Source: Paenibacillaceae bacterium (GTDB taxonomy: Bacteria; Bacillota; Bacilli; Paenibacillales; Paenibacillaceae). Taken from it: a stretch of 64,000 nt of DNA. Of this stretch, positions 56,935 to 64,000 are shown in pieces. The notes below the pieces were generated by a model, which worked only from the letters and a program-made list of their open reading frames with translations, ran no database searches and was not told the origin of the DNA. The stretch covers positions 54,051-118,050 of the forward strand of contig REGQ01000018.1 of NCBI GenBank assembly GCA_004134985.1, written 5' to 3'. The stretch's first letter is position 1. Each line of letters begins with the position of its first letter. Position numbers and translations under genes: made by a program.

Positions 56935-57122
56935 ACGGGTTATTCAGTATGACCGCTGTCGGCGATCATGCAGATGTATACTGTAATGAGAGTGGACTTG
57001 CCCAGTGTGCCCAGATGATTTATCATGACAAGGTATGGGCTTCGACGGGGGAGTATATTCTGCAAGCCAATGTTGTTGTATGCAAGGAAACCAAGATGGG
57101 CAAAGGAGCCAAGCAGCAATGA
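56931..57122 (+). CDS. Candidate small ORF between EAL gene and HIS6-like gene
   Basis: A 63-aa frame starts in an ATGA overlap with the preceding gene and ends in an ATGA overlap with the next. It carries the AAAGGAG SD of the latter. There is no separate SD of its own. The two coupled junctions argue for translation; the peptide resembles nothing I know. Confidence 0.25.
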   Translation: MNGLFSMTAVGDHADVYCNESGLAQCAQMIYHDKVWASTGEYILQANVVVCKETKMGKGAKQQ

Positions 57123-57886
57123 AATTCAGACCATGTATCGATCTTCATAACGGGAAGGTAAAGCAGATTGTTGGAGAGACGCTGACCGGAAACAACAGCG
57201 ATGTTGTGGAAAATTTCGTTTCCGAGTATGACTCCGCTTACTACGCAGCGATGTTTAAACGTGACGGACTGCTCGGGGGCCATGTTATTATGCTGGGACC
57301 AGGCAATGAGGAGGCAGCGCTGGCGGCGCTGGCCGAATATCCTGGGGGGCTGCAGATTGGCGGCGGAATCCATGCTGGCAATGCGGCTGCTTATTTGGAG
57401 CGCGGCGCGTCCCATGTCATTGTCACTTCATATATTTTCCGTGATGGCCAGCTGAATATGGACAATTTGCGCAGCATCGTTGCTGAGGTTGGCAAAGAGC
57501 GGCTCGTTATTGATTTAAGCTGCAAAGCCCGTGATGGCAAGTGGTACGTTGTAACCGACCAGTGGACGAAATTCAGTGATTTCGAGCTGACGGAACACAA
57601 TATTAAGGAGCTGGAAAACTACTGCGCAGAGTTTCTCATTCACGCTGTGGATGTGGAAGGGAAGCGATCCGGGATTCTGGAAAGTCTCGTAACACTGCTC
57701 GCTGACTGGACAACAGTTCCGACGACATATGCTGGCGGTGCCCGTTCTTTGGAGGATTTGGCGTTGTTCCGGCAGTTGACGCAGGGGAAACTGGACATTA
57801 CGATCGGCAGCGCGCTTGATATTTTTGGTGGCAATTTGTCTTATCAGGAAGTGGTTGCGAGCGCAAGCGGTGGACAAAATATTTGA
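57119..57886 (+). CDS. Eukaryotic-type (HIS6-like) phosphoribosylformimino-AICAR-phosphate isomerase
   Basis: TIM-barrel protein of 255 aa whose sequence is close to the fungal/plant HIS6 type of HisA, not the usual bacterial type: FRPCIDLHNGKVKQIVGETL, HVIMLGPGNEEAA, LQIGGGI, VIDLSCKARDGKWYVV, FLIHAVDVEGKRSGI and YAGGARSLEDL. The reaction is ProFAR to PRFAR in histidine synthesis. ATG 57119 has AAAGGAG 10 bases upstream. There is no other his gene nearby. Its stop codon lies in the -35 box of the next promoter. Alternative: a related isomerase with other substrate. Confidence 0.82.
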   Translation: MKFRPCIDLHNGKVKQIVGETLTGNNSDVVENFVSEYDSAYYAAMFKRDGLLGGHVIMLGPGNEEAALAALAEYPGGLQIGGGIHAGNAAAYLERGASHVIVTSYIFRDGQLNMDNLRSIVAEVGKERLVIDLSCKARDGKWYVVTDQWTKFSDFELTEHNIKELENYCAEFLIHAVDVEGKRSGILESLVTLLADWTTVPTTYAGGARSLEDLALFRQLTQGKLDITIGSALDIFGGNLSYQEVVASASGGQNI

Positions 57887-57910
57887 CATTTGCGAAAAAA
57901 GCGATATAAT
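57883..57910 (+). promoter_or_regulatory. Promoter of the Mn riboswitch-terC unit
   Basis: TTGACA (57883-57888) and TATAAT (57905-57910), 16 bases apart. The preceding gene's TGA stop is inside the -35 hexamer. Confidence 0.85.
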
Positions 57911-57929
57911 AAAATTAATCGAATAGTTC

Positions 57930-58080
57930 TTCTTTGTAGAAGGGGAGTAGCTACCACAATAAAGTCGTCAATTCGGGTTAACCATACCCCGGCTTTATTG
58001 GCAACGTCATCGTTGTAAGCAAGACCTTTGCCAAGAAAATGGTAAACGGTATTGCGAACCTTCAATATTTTAAATTTCGC
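57930..58080 (+). ncRNA. yybP-ykoY manganese riboswitch
   Basis: The leader contains the characteristic GAAGGGGAGTAGC at its 5' side and CGTCATCGTTGTAAGC in the middle, and lies in front of a TerC-family gene, the usual partner of this element. Its 3' end pairs with the start of the terminator at 58081. Mn(II) binding is expected to prevent termination and switch on efflux. Confidence 0.85.
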
Positions 58081-58113
58081 GACCTTTACCATTTATTGGT
58101 AAGGGTCTTTTTT
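58081..58113 (+). terminator. Riboswitch expression-platform terminator
   Basis: GACCTTTACCA (58081-58091) pairs with TGGTAAGGGTC (58097-58107, one G-U), followed by six T. Upstream sequence (ACCTTTGCCAAG...AATGGTAAA) offers alternative pairing. Confidence 0.9.
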
Positions 58114-58169
58114 ATGGTATTATTTCGATGCTTTTCGGGAGACAAAAAAAATGAGAGGAGGAGAACATC

Positions 58170-58859
58170 ATCGACCTTTTTTCTGTGGAATGGTTTTCTG
58201 CACTGTTAAGTATTCTAATTATTGATTTGGTGCTCGCAGGCGACAATGCAATTGTCATCGGATTAGCGGCTAGGCGGGTTCCCGCGCAATATCATAAGCT
58301 GGTTATTGGATTTGGGACACTAGGCGCGATTGTTATTCGGATCGTTGCTACGCTTGCTGTTGCATGGCTGCTTGCCGTTCCTGGTCTTCACTTGGTAGGA
58401 GGCATCCTGTTGATCTGGATTGCCTACAAACTGCTTCAAGGGGAGAAGGAGCATAATATCGCCGCCAAAAACTCTGTCATGGCCGCAATTATGACCATTA
58501 TTGTTGCCGATACAGCGATGAGTCTGGATAATGTGCTGGCAGTAGCAGGCGCAGCGCACGGTGACTTTACATTGGTTGTAATCGGGCTTGTCGTGAGCAT
58601 TCCGATTGTGGTGCTGGGCAGCACGGTCATCCTTAAGCTGACAAAGCGGTTTCCGGCTATTATTACGATCGGAGCAGCCGTGCTTGCTTACACCTCTGCT
58701 AATATGATTACTAATGAACCGTTCATGGAAAAACTGTTTAGCAACGGTCTGATGCACTGGGCCTTTATCATTATCGTGGTTGTAGCGGTAATCTGGTTCG
58801 GCAAATTCAGACATAAAGCTTCTGAAAAGTCTCATGAACATATAGAAAGCGCCAGCTAG
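58170..58859 (+). CDS. TerC/YkoY-family metal efflux membrane protein
   Basis: Membrane protein of about 229 aa with seven TM segments and the TerC signatures DLVLAGDNAIVIGLA and DTAMSLDNVLAVAGA, where paired Asp/Asn residues form the metal path. Recent work places riboswitch-linked TerC proteins in Mn(II) export. The proper start is unclear: AGGAGG (58156-58161) points to codon 58170, which is ATC, giving the family's typical DLFSVEWFSALL start; the first GTG (58185) is 23 bases from the SD. Either a rare ATC initiation, or a base change from ATG. Confidence 0.82.
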   Translation: MDLFSVEWFSALLSILIIDLVLAGDNAIVIGLAARRVPAQYHKLVIGFGTLGAIVIRIVATLAVAWLLAVPGLHLVGGILLIWIAYKLLQGEKEHNIAAKNSVMAAIMTIIVADTAMSLDNVLAVAGAAHGDFTLVVIGLVVSIPIVVLGSTVILKLTKRFPAIITIGAAVLAYTSANMITNEPFMEKLFSNGLMHWAFIIIVVVAVIWFGKFRHKASEKSHEHIESAS

Positions 58860-58875
58860 ACGAGGCATCATCGTG

Positions 58876-58926
58876 AAAAAGCCGCTCTTGCTTCCCTCCG
58901 GATGGAGGGAGCAGGGGCGGCTTTTT
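58876..58926. terminator. Bidirectional terminator between terC and cadA
   Basis: AAAAAGCCGCTC...GGGCGGCTTTTT, a long stem (with CCCTCC/GGAGGG inside) flanked by A-run and T-run, so it can serve both convergent genes. Confidence 0.9.
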
Positions 58927-58990
58927 GGTGCTTCTTCTATCTCATGTGCTACGAATTTGTCATTGGCAAGTGCGGACGATCGGTTGACGT

Positions 58991-61282
58991 TTAGGCTTGC
59001 TGTGATTTGCCACGCAGCAGTATGGTCAGGCTCACCAGTGTTACGAAGATGGTCGCGCCCATGTCGGACAGGATGGCGAACCACAGTGTCAGCCAGCCTG
59101 GAATCGTCAGCAGCAGCGCGATGGCTTTCAATCCGAGCGAGACCGAGATGTTGAAGCGAATGATCCGGTTCACCCGCTTGGACAGCGCGATCGCTTCCGG
59201 CAGCTTGCCGAGGTGATCCTGCATCAGCACGATGTCGGCTGTCTCGATCGCGCTGTCCGTTCCTTTGCCCATTGCGATACCGAGACTGGCAGCGGCCAGT
59301 GCAGGCGCATCGTTAATGCCGTCGCCGACCATTGCAACTTGACCGGTCTGTGCCAATTCACTAATCTTCTTCACCTTGTCCTCAGGGAGCAATCCGGCAT
59401 GAAAACTGCTTACTCCAACTTCAGCAGCGACTTTGACCGCTGAGGCCTGGTGATCGCCGGTGAGCATGACTGTGTTTGCAATGCCGCTGCGGTGAAGCGC
59501 TGCGACGACTTGCTTGCTCTCTGGGCGAAGTTCGTCCGTAATCCCGAATATCCCCAATACATGTTCCTCATCTGCTGCGATAACAAGCGTATAGCCTGCC
59601 GTTTTCAAACGGTTAATATCGTTGCGGACTTCAGCGGTTAACGAAAGGTGATGCATATTTTTTTCATTTCCGAGCCAATATTGACGACCTTCAATGAATG
59701 CGGTCATCCCTTGACCGGCAATATTCTGAACTTGCTCCGCCTCGGGAAGCGCAATTGCTTTGGCGTTGATTTCTTTCATTACCGCTGCGGCAATGGGATG
59801 GGAAGACGTCTTTTCAATTGCTCCCGCAATCCGATGGAATTGCTGCTCGTGATAGACAACGGTCTGTTCTACGTAAGGTTTGCCTTTGGTTAAAGTGCCT
59901 GTTTTGTCAAAGGCGAGTGCTGTAATTTTGCCTAACTGCTCAAGGTGAACCCCGCCTTTAACAAGGATGCCATTGCGCGCATTCCGGGCAATACCGGCAA
60001 TAATGGCGATGGGCGAGGACAGAATCAGGGCGCAGGGACATCCGACAATCAATACAGCCAAACCTTGATACAGCCATTTGGACCAGTCGCCGTCAAGCAG
60101 CAGCGGCGGAACAATGACGACAAGCAGCGCGACAATAATAATAAATGGGGTGTAATATTTCGAAAAACGGTTAATAAACAATTCCGTAGGTGTTTTCGTT
60201 TCCTGTGCCTCTTCGACCAAATGCAATATTTTCGCCAATGAAGAGTCTTCATAAGGTTTTTCAATTTGAAGCTGCAATACGCCTTCGTTGTTGATGCTGC
60301 CGCCAAAAACCGCCTCGCCGACATGCTTCTCGACAGGGAGCGCTTCGCCGGTAATTGCCGCCTCATTGACAGAACTGCTGCCCTTCAGCACCCGCCCGTC
60401 AGAAGGAATTTTCTCACCGGGTTTAACGAGCACAATATCATTGATTTTCAATGAAGCAATCGGCACGATCGTTTCATTGCCGTGTTCAAGACGCACGGCT
60501 TCTTTGGGCGCAACTTGCAGCAGTGACTCCATCGAGCGGCGCGCCTTCTCCATGCCGAGCCCTTCGAGCAGCTCATTGAGACCGAACAGGATCGCAACCA
60601 GCGCGGCTTCCACCCATTCCCCGATTGCAAAGGCGCCGACTAAGGCGATGGTCATCAAGGTATCGATTGTGAAGCGGAAACGAAGCAGGTTTCTAAGCCC
60701 CCGCATGAAAGTAGGGTACCCGCTAATGGCTGCCGCGACAATGTACATGGCAATCATCAGCGTTTCGTTCAGGCTGTTTTTAAATAGCAGCGCAGCTCCG
60801 AAAATAAGCGCGGACATAATTAGCAGTACAATGGTTTTTTTGCCGCTGCCGTGCTCGTGGCTATGATCATGTCCGTGTCCGTGATCGTGATCCTCATCAT
60901 GCGTATGCGTGTGCTCATGCTTATGATTGCCAGTGTGCTCGTGAGCATGGTCATGTGTGTTGCCGCTAGCGTGCTTGCTGTCGTGAGCGTGCGTATGCTC
61001 ATGTCCATCACAGCATGAGCCGCCTTGCTGTGTGCTGCATTGTGTAGAAGGTGCTTGCTGTTCGGCAGCTGCCCCCGGTTGAACGCGGCCTGGAAGCAGG
61101 TAAGCTCCGTCGGATTTCAAAATGCGCTTCACCTTGTCTATAGAAATGCGCGGATCCATTGTAAGTTTGCCTGAGTTAAAGCTCAACTTGGCAGCTTCGC
61201 CGTACTCCAGCTTCTGAATTTGTTCTTCCATTTCTCGGGCACAGTTGCCGCAAGATAATCCTTTAACACGATATTCATTCAT
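58991..61282 (-). CDS. cadA: Zn/Cd/Pb-exporting P1B-type ATPase
   Basis: P-type ATPase of 763 aa: N-terminal HMA domain with GLSCGNCA metal site, a 60-residue His-rich linker ([18 protein letters not shown]), eight TM helices with CPCAL in TM6, TGEALP actuator motif, DKTGTLTKG phosphorylation site, HP in SSHPIA, and [10 protein letters not shown] hinge. The TM8 sequence ([15 protein letters not shown]) fits the Zn/Cd subgroup. An ArsR-type operator lies upstream. His richness suggests a main role in zinc. Confidence 0.92.
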   Translation of the reverse strand: MNEYRVKGLSCGNCAREMEEQIQKLEYGEAAKLSFNSGKLTMDPRISIDKVKRILKSDGAYLLPGRVQPGAAAEQQAPSTQCSTQQGGSCCDGHEHTHAHDSKHASGNTHDHAHEHTGNHKHEHTHTHDEDHDHGHGHDHSHEHGSGKKTIVLLIMSALIFGAALLFKNSLNETLMIAMYIVAAAISGYPTFMRGLRNLLRFRFTIDTLMTIALVGAFAIGEWVEAALVAILFGLNELLEGLGMEKARRSMESLLQVAPKEAVRLEHGNETIVPIASLKINDIVLVKPGEKIPSDGRVLKGSSSVNEAAITGEALPVEKHVGEAVFGGSINNEGVLQLQIEKPYEDSSLAKILHLVEEAQETKTPTELFINRFSKYYTPFIIIVALLVVIVPPLLLDGDWSKWLYQGLAVLIVGCPCALILSSPIAIIAGIARNARNGILVKGGVHLEQLGKITALAFDKTGTLTKGKPYVEQTVVYHEQQFHRIAGAIEKTSSHPIAAAVMKEINAKAIALPEAEQVQNIAGQGMTAFIEGRQYWLGNEKNMHHLSLTAEVRNDINRLKTAGYTLVIAADEEHVLGIFGITDELRPESKQVVAALHRSGIANTVMLTGDHQASAVKVAAEVGVSSFHAGLLPEDKVKKISELAQTGQVAMVGDGINDAPALAAASLGIAMGKGTDSAIETADIVLMQDHLGKLPEAIALSKRVNRIIRFNISVSLGLKAIALLLTIPGWLTLWFAILSDMGATIFVTLVSLTILLRGKSQQA

Positions 61283-61306
61283 CTGTCACACCATCTTTCG
61301 AACTAA

Positions 61307-61326
61307 ATATGAGTATGTATTCATAT
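61307..61326. promoter_or_regulatory. ArsR/SmtB-type operator upstream of cadA
   Basis: ATATGAGTATGTATTCATAT is an inverted repeat (ATATGA-N8-TCATAT) like those bound by CadC and CzrA. It lies 25 bases upstream of the cadA start. A CadC-like gene is in the window at 63427. Confidence 0.75.
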
Positions 61327-61397
61327 GTTAATATGATTTGTTTTCTTTGTCAATCAATTATGGACAAAATAGCTAATAAATAGTCAAGATCGTGAAT

Positions 61398-61411
61398 GTA
61401 AAACGCTTTCA
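61398..61411 (+). promoter_or_regulatory. Candidate catabolite (cre) site before the heparinase-like gene
   Basis: GTAAAACGCTTTCA fits the cre pattern TGWNANCGNTNWCA except for the first two bases. It lies 10 bases upstream of a TACAAT that could be the -10 element. Carbon-source control would suit a polysaccharide gene. Confidence 0.4.
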
Positions 61412-61459
61412 AAATTGCGCTACAATATACCTATCAAAGCATAAAAGGAGAGAGGCACA

Positions 61460-63361
61460 ATGACAGCAAGACAGCTTGTAAAGGATTGGCCCTCAATCAA
61501 GGTGAAAGCGCAAACGGTGCCATGGGCGAAACATATTGTTGAACAATTCAAGCCTGCTACAGATTGGTGGGTGGCGCATTATGAGGATGATCCCGCACGA
61601 GTGGCAGGCTGGGGCCATCACTACTTTTGCGACAAATGTTTTGCCGAGCTGGTATTTGATCCCGTAATGCCAACCGAGCACAAATGCAGCAGCTGTGGCG
61701 AATTGCGCAGTGATGAAGAAGTAAATGATGCATGGTGTTACATTTACCGCAGCAATGTGAGCTCACAGATGTTCAATGCAGCGGTGCTTTACCATTTGTA
61801 TGGAGATGAGGACTACCTTGCCTTTATCCGGAAAGTGCTCGCTTTTTATTGTGACCATTATGGGACTTTCAAGGTTCGGACGCCGCCAGGGCAAGAGGGC
61901 ATGTTCAGCGGCACCGATTTGACGGACGCTGTTGGCGTCATCTGGATGCTCAACGGGTTGGAGCTTATTAAGGAGCATTTGTCGGCTGAGGAACTGGACA
62001 TGTATAAACAGCGTTTTTTTCTGCCGGAAGCCGCATTTCTGATCGAGAAAGTGGGTTGTACGCCGAATATTATATGCTGGATGAAAGCGGCAGCTGGCAT
62101 GATCGGCCTGTTCTTCAATGAGCGAGTTTGGTGCGAGCGCGCAGCAGAAGGCGAATACGGCATTAAGAAAAAGCTGGCTGACGGTCTGCTACCCGAAGGT
62201 ATATGGTATGAAGGCTCCTTCCACTACCACTTCTATTGTGCGGAAGGCATGACTTATTATTTGGCCTTTTGCAAAATCTATGACTATTCTTTTCCGCAAA
62301 TGGAGGAAGGCTTGCTTGCGATGTACCGCTATCCCGTGCGCTTTTCGTTTCCTAACGGACGCTTCCCGAGCCCTAATGACGGCTGGCCGCTGCTAGGCTT
62401 CAGCAACTATGCTCATCAGTATGAATGGATGCGCAATGTATATGATGAAGCGCCGTTCCGTTATGCGCTGGCCCAGTGCTATACGGACCGGGAGGAGCAA
62501 GCAATGAAAGATGCGATGAGCACGAACAGTGGGGGCGTGCCCCGTCTGTTGTTCGGCCGGGATTGGCGGCTGGAATGGGAACGGGAGACCACAGAAGACA
62601 GTCCGTATCCGAATACGACCGCGCAGCTGGATAAAGACATCTATTTTACGATGCTTAAAAATGATACCGCTGCTGTTTTTATGAAATACGGTTTTGTCCT
62701 TCGCGGCCACTCGCACGCCGATGTGATGAACATTGAAATTTACCTGAAAGATGAGATTGTATCGCGGGACATTTCCAACAGCGGATACGGTTCGGATCTG
62801 TTTCGAGAATGGCAGCGCAAGACGATCGCGCATAACTCCATCATGGTGGATGGCCAAAACCAGCCAAACCGGCCGCGAGGCGAATTGATTTCCTTTGATG
62901 AAGCGGGCAACCGCTGCCGTGCGGCAGCAGATGAGGTCTATCCTGGTGTGCGTTATATCCGTGATATTCAGCTGTTGGCGAATGGGCTGCAGGATGTATT
63001 TGAAGTGGAGACCACTGCGGCTGCGGATGATGCTCAGCACACATTTGATTGGTTCTTTCATTGTTCGGGCGAGTTGCAGCATCGATTGCCGCTGACCAGA
63101 GCGGCTCAGCCGGGAGATGCGGACGGCTATCAGTTGATGCAGGAGACCGCTGCCTGTGAAGTCAATGGGGATTGGGAAATGAGCTGGGTGCTGCCGGGGA
63201 AAAAAGTAACATTAAAAATGGCAGGCTGTCCAGGCACAACCGTCTATGTATTCAAAGGGTATGAGCACCGGATGGATTGGATGCGTTGGGGGGTTATGGT
63301 CAGACGGAGCGGCATTTCAGCACAATTTGCTGCCTCATACCATTTCGAGATATCGGAATAG
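61460..63361 (+). CDS. Heparinase II/III-like polysaccharide lyase
   Basis: Protein of 633 aa with an alpha/alpha-toroid N-terminal domain and a C-terminal anti-parallel beta domain of the heparinase II/III type (RGHSHADVMNIEIYLKDE, IAHNSIMVDGQNQP). A four-Cys segment (CDKCF...HKCSSCG, about residues 57-80) looks like a structural zinc site. No signal peptide, so it acts inside the cell on imported oligosaccharides. Polymer unknown (heparin, alginate, ulvan and others are all degraded by relatives). SD AAAGGAG. A possible cre lies upstream. Confidence 0.82.
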   Translation: MTARQLVKDWPSIKVKAQTVPWAKHIVEQFKPATDWWVAHYEDDPARVAGWGHHYFCDKCFAELVFDPVMPTEHKCSSCGELRSDEEVNDAWCYIYRSNVSSQMFNAAVLYHLYGDEDYLAFIRKVLAFYCDHYGTFKVRTPPGQEGMFSGTDLTDAVGVIWMLNGLELIKEHLSAEELDMYKQRFFLPEAAFLIEKVGCTPNIICWMKAAAGMIGLFFNERVWCERAAEGEYGIKKKLADGLLPEGIWYEGSFHYHFYCAEGMTYYLAFCKIYDYSFPQMEEGLLAMYRYPVRFSFPNGRFPSPNDGWPLLGFSNYAHQYEWMRNVYDEAPFRYALAQCYTDREEQAMKDAMSTNSGGVPRLLFGRDWRLEWERETTEDSPYPNTTAQLDKDIYFTMLKNDTAAVFMKYGFVLRGHSHADVMNIEIYLKDEIVSRDISNSGYGSDLFREWQRKTIAHNSIMVDGQNQPNRPRGELISFDEAGNRCRAAADEVYPGVRYIRDIQLLANGLQDVFEVETTAAADDAQHTFDWFFHCSGELQHRLPLTRAAQPGDADGYQLMQETAACEVNGDWEMSWVLPGKKVTLKMAGCPGTTVYVFKGYEHRMDWMRWGVMVRRSGISAQFAASYHFEISE

Positions 63362-63426
63362 TTACGAATACCAGTCCTTGTATGCTATAATATGAATTAG
63401 GACATACTAGGGTTGGTGGGGTAACG

Positions 63427-63807
63427 ATGGAAAAAACAGAAACGGTAACCGTTGCTGATGCGGTATGCGATGATACGTGCACAGGCAACAATATCGACGT
63501 CGCTGGAGTGAAGAAACGTCTCGTAAGCGAGCATACGGCCTCTGAACTGGCTGATCTGTTCAAGGCGCTCGGCGATCCGACACGAGTGAAGCTGATTCAC
63601 GCCTTGCTGCAGCGCGAGCTGTGTGTACATGACTTAACAGAAGTGCTTGGGATGGGACAATCGGCGGTTTCGCATCAACTTCGTTTTCTGCGCAACTTAA
63701 GAATTGTGAAACGGCGCAAAGTAGGCAAGACCGTATATTATTCACTTGATGACGACCACGTAGAACAAGTTTTTGTGCTGACTTTGCAGCATTTGACACA
63801 CGCCTAA
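63427..63807 (+). CDS. cadC: ArsR/SmtB-family metal-sensing repressor, CadC-like
   Basis: Repressor of 126 aa: winged helix with ALGDPTRVKLIHALLQRELC and GMGQSAVSHQLRFLRNLRIV; N-terminal CDDTC and ELCVHDL Cys residues match the alpha3N Cd/Pb site of CadC; C-terminal DDDHVEQVFVLTLQHLTH gives the alpha5 Zn site. Likely represses cadA from the operator at 61307, though the heparinase gene lies between. Its own promoter region has an imperfect GTATG...CATAC inverted repeat (about 63380-63407), possible autoregulation. Confidence 0.85.
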   Translation: MEKTETVTVADAVCDDTCTGNNIDVAGVKKRLVSEHTASELADLFKALGDPTRVKLIHALLQRELCVHDLTEVLGMGQSAVSHQLRFLRNLRIVKRRKVGKTVYYSLDDDHVEQVFVLTLQHLTHA

Positions 63808-63879
63808 CACAAACTGATGCACGACGATGATAGCACTACGAACAAAGCGCTCTGCGCAGCCTCGCATGATCGGGACTGA

Positions 63880-63902
63880 CCCCGCCAATGCGGGGCTTTT
63901 TT
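63880..63902 (+). terminator. Terminator after cadC
   Basis: CCCCGC (63880-63885), loop CAAT, GCGGGG (63890-63895), then C and six T. Confidence 0.9.
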
Positions 63903-63923
63903 CGTGCAGCTAAGGGCAGCGTA

Positions 63924-64000
63924 TGTCAATCGTCTGTGAAAATGTCACCTTAACTATGCTATGAAAATGTCACTTGTTGAAATGGAGGCCGCCCTTACCA
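63924..64000 (+). mobile_element. Possible left end of an insertion sequence (IS21-like)
   Basis: The last 77 bases start TGTCAATCGTCTG and contain TGAAAATGTCAC twice (63937-63948 and 63962-63973, 25 bases apart), a pattern resembling the multiple terminal repeats of IS21-family elements. The transposase gene, if any, lies beyond the window. Confidence 0.35.

Overview
The window looks like chromosomal DNA of a spore-forming, moderate-GC Firmicute, most likely Paenibacillus or a close relative. The evidence is the set of Bacillus-type families (AdcBC/ZnuBC with a YciC-like GTPase, MntBCD, HxlAB/HxlR, a LmrA-LmrB-like pair, CadA/CadC, a TerC gene behind a yybP-ykoY riboswitch), a BclA-type collagen-like spore-surface protein, Bacillus-style 7-1-7 operators and strong SD sequences. 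No rRNA or tRNA gene was seen. No species assignment can be proven from the sequence alone.

The dominant theme is metal homeostasis. Zinc: znuCB (1281-2809) and a COG0523 GTPase (2896-4095) each have a Zur-like box, and the znuA lipoprotein gene lies 30 kb away (31522-32637) behind two more. Iron: a Fur-box two-component system is followed by two tandem ferric-binding lipoproteins, an FbpB-type permease, an FbpC-type ATPase and a PchR-like AraC regulator (7573-15447); then come a siderophore-binding lipoprotein (15542), an IrtAB/YbtPQ-like exporter-fold ABC pair with a perfect Fur box (21669-25206) facing a GAF-LuxR regulator, and two FecCD permeases plus an ABC exporter (43571-47402). The fur gene itself (52781) carries a PerR-type box. 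Manganese: mntBCD without mntA (16870-19403) behind an MntR-like box, and a TerC gene (58170-58859) behind a Mn riboswitch. Zn/Cd efflux: a His-rich P-type ATPase (58991-61282) with an ArsR-type operator, and a CadC-like gene at 63427. A ZIP transporter is at 19456-20187.

Between these are stand-alone genes: a glycosyltransferase fragment, a YiaA/B protein, a nitrilase, a subtilase (1-7356); a sugar-phosphate isomerase, a methyltransferase and the large collagen-like gene (25367-30945); MFS exporters, DUF421, a TetR regulator, a minisatellite and an IS630 remnant (32741-38262); RodA, a diguanylate cyclase, AraC plus GH88 (38470-43053); a Nudix-wHTH protein, hxlBA and hxlR, an RlmN-type enzyme, a USP protein (47997-52567); an orphan response regulator, a MHYT-PAS-GGDEF-EAL protein, a eukaryotic-type HIS6-like isomerase (53373-57886); and a heparinase II/III-like protein (61460-63361).

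The least explained signals are non-coding: four evenly spaced inverted repeats upstream of znuA, a Fur-controlled short transcript at 43264-43425, 19-bp iterated repeats between hxlR and hxlA, and two leaders with intrinsic terminators ahead of an MFS gene and the c-di-GMP gene. All sites were read by eye and no search was run.
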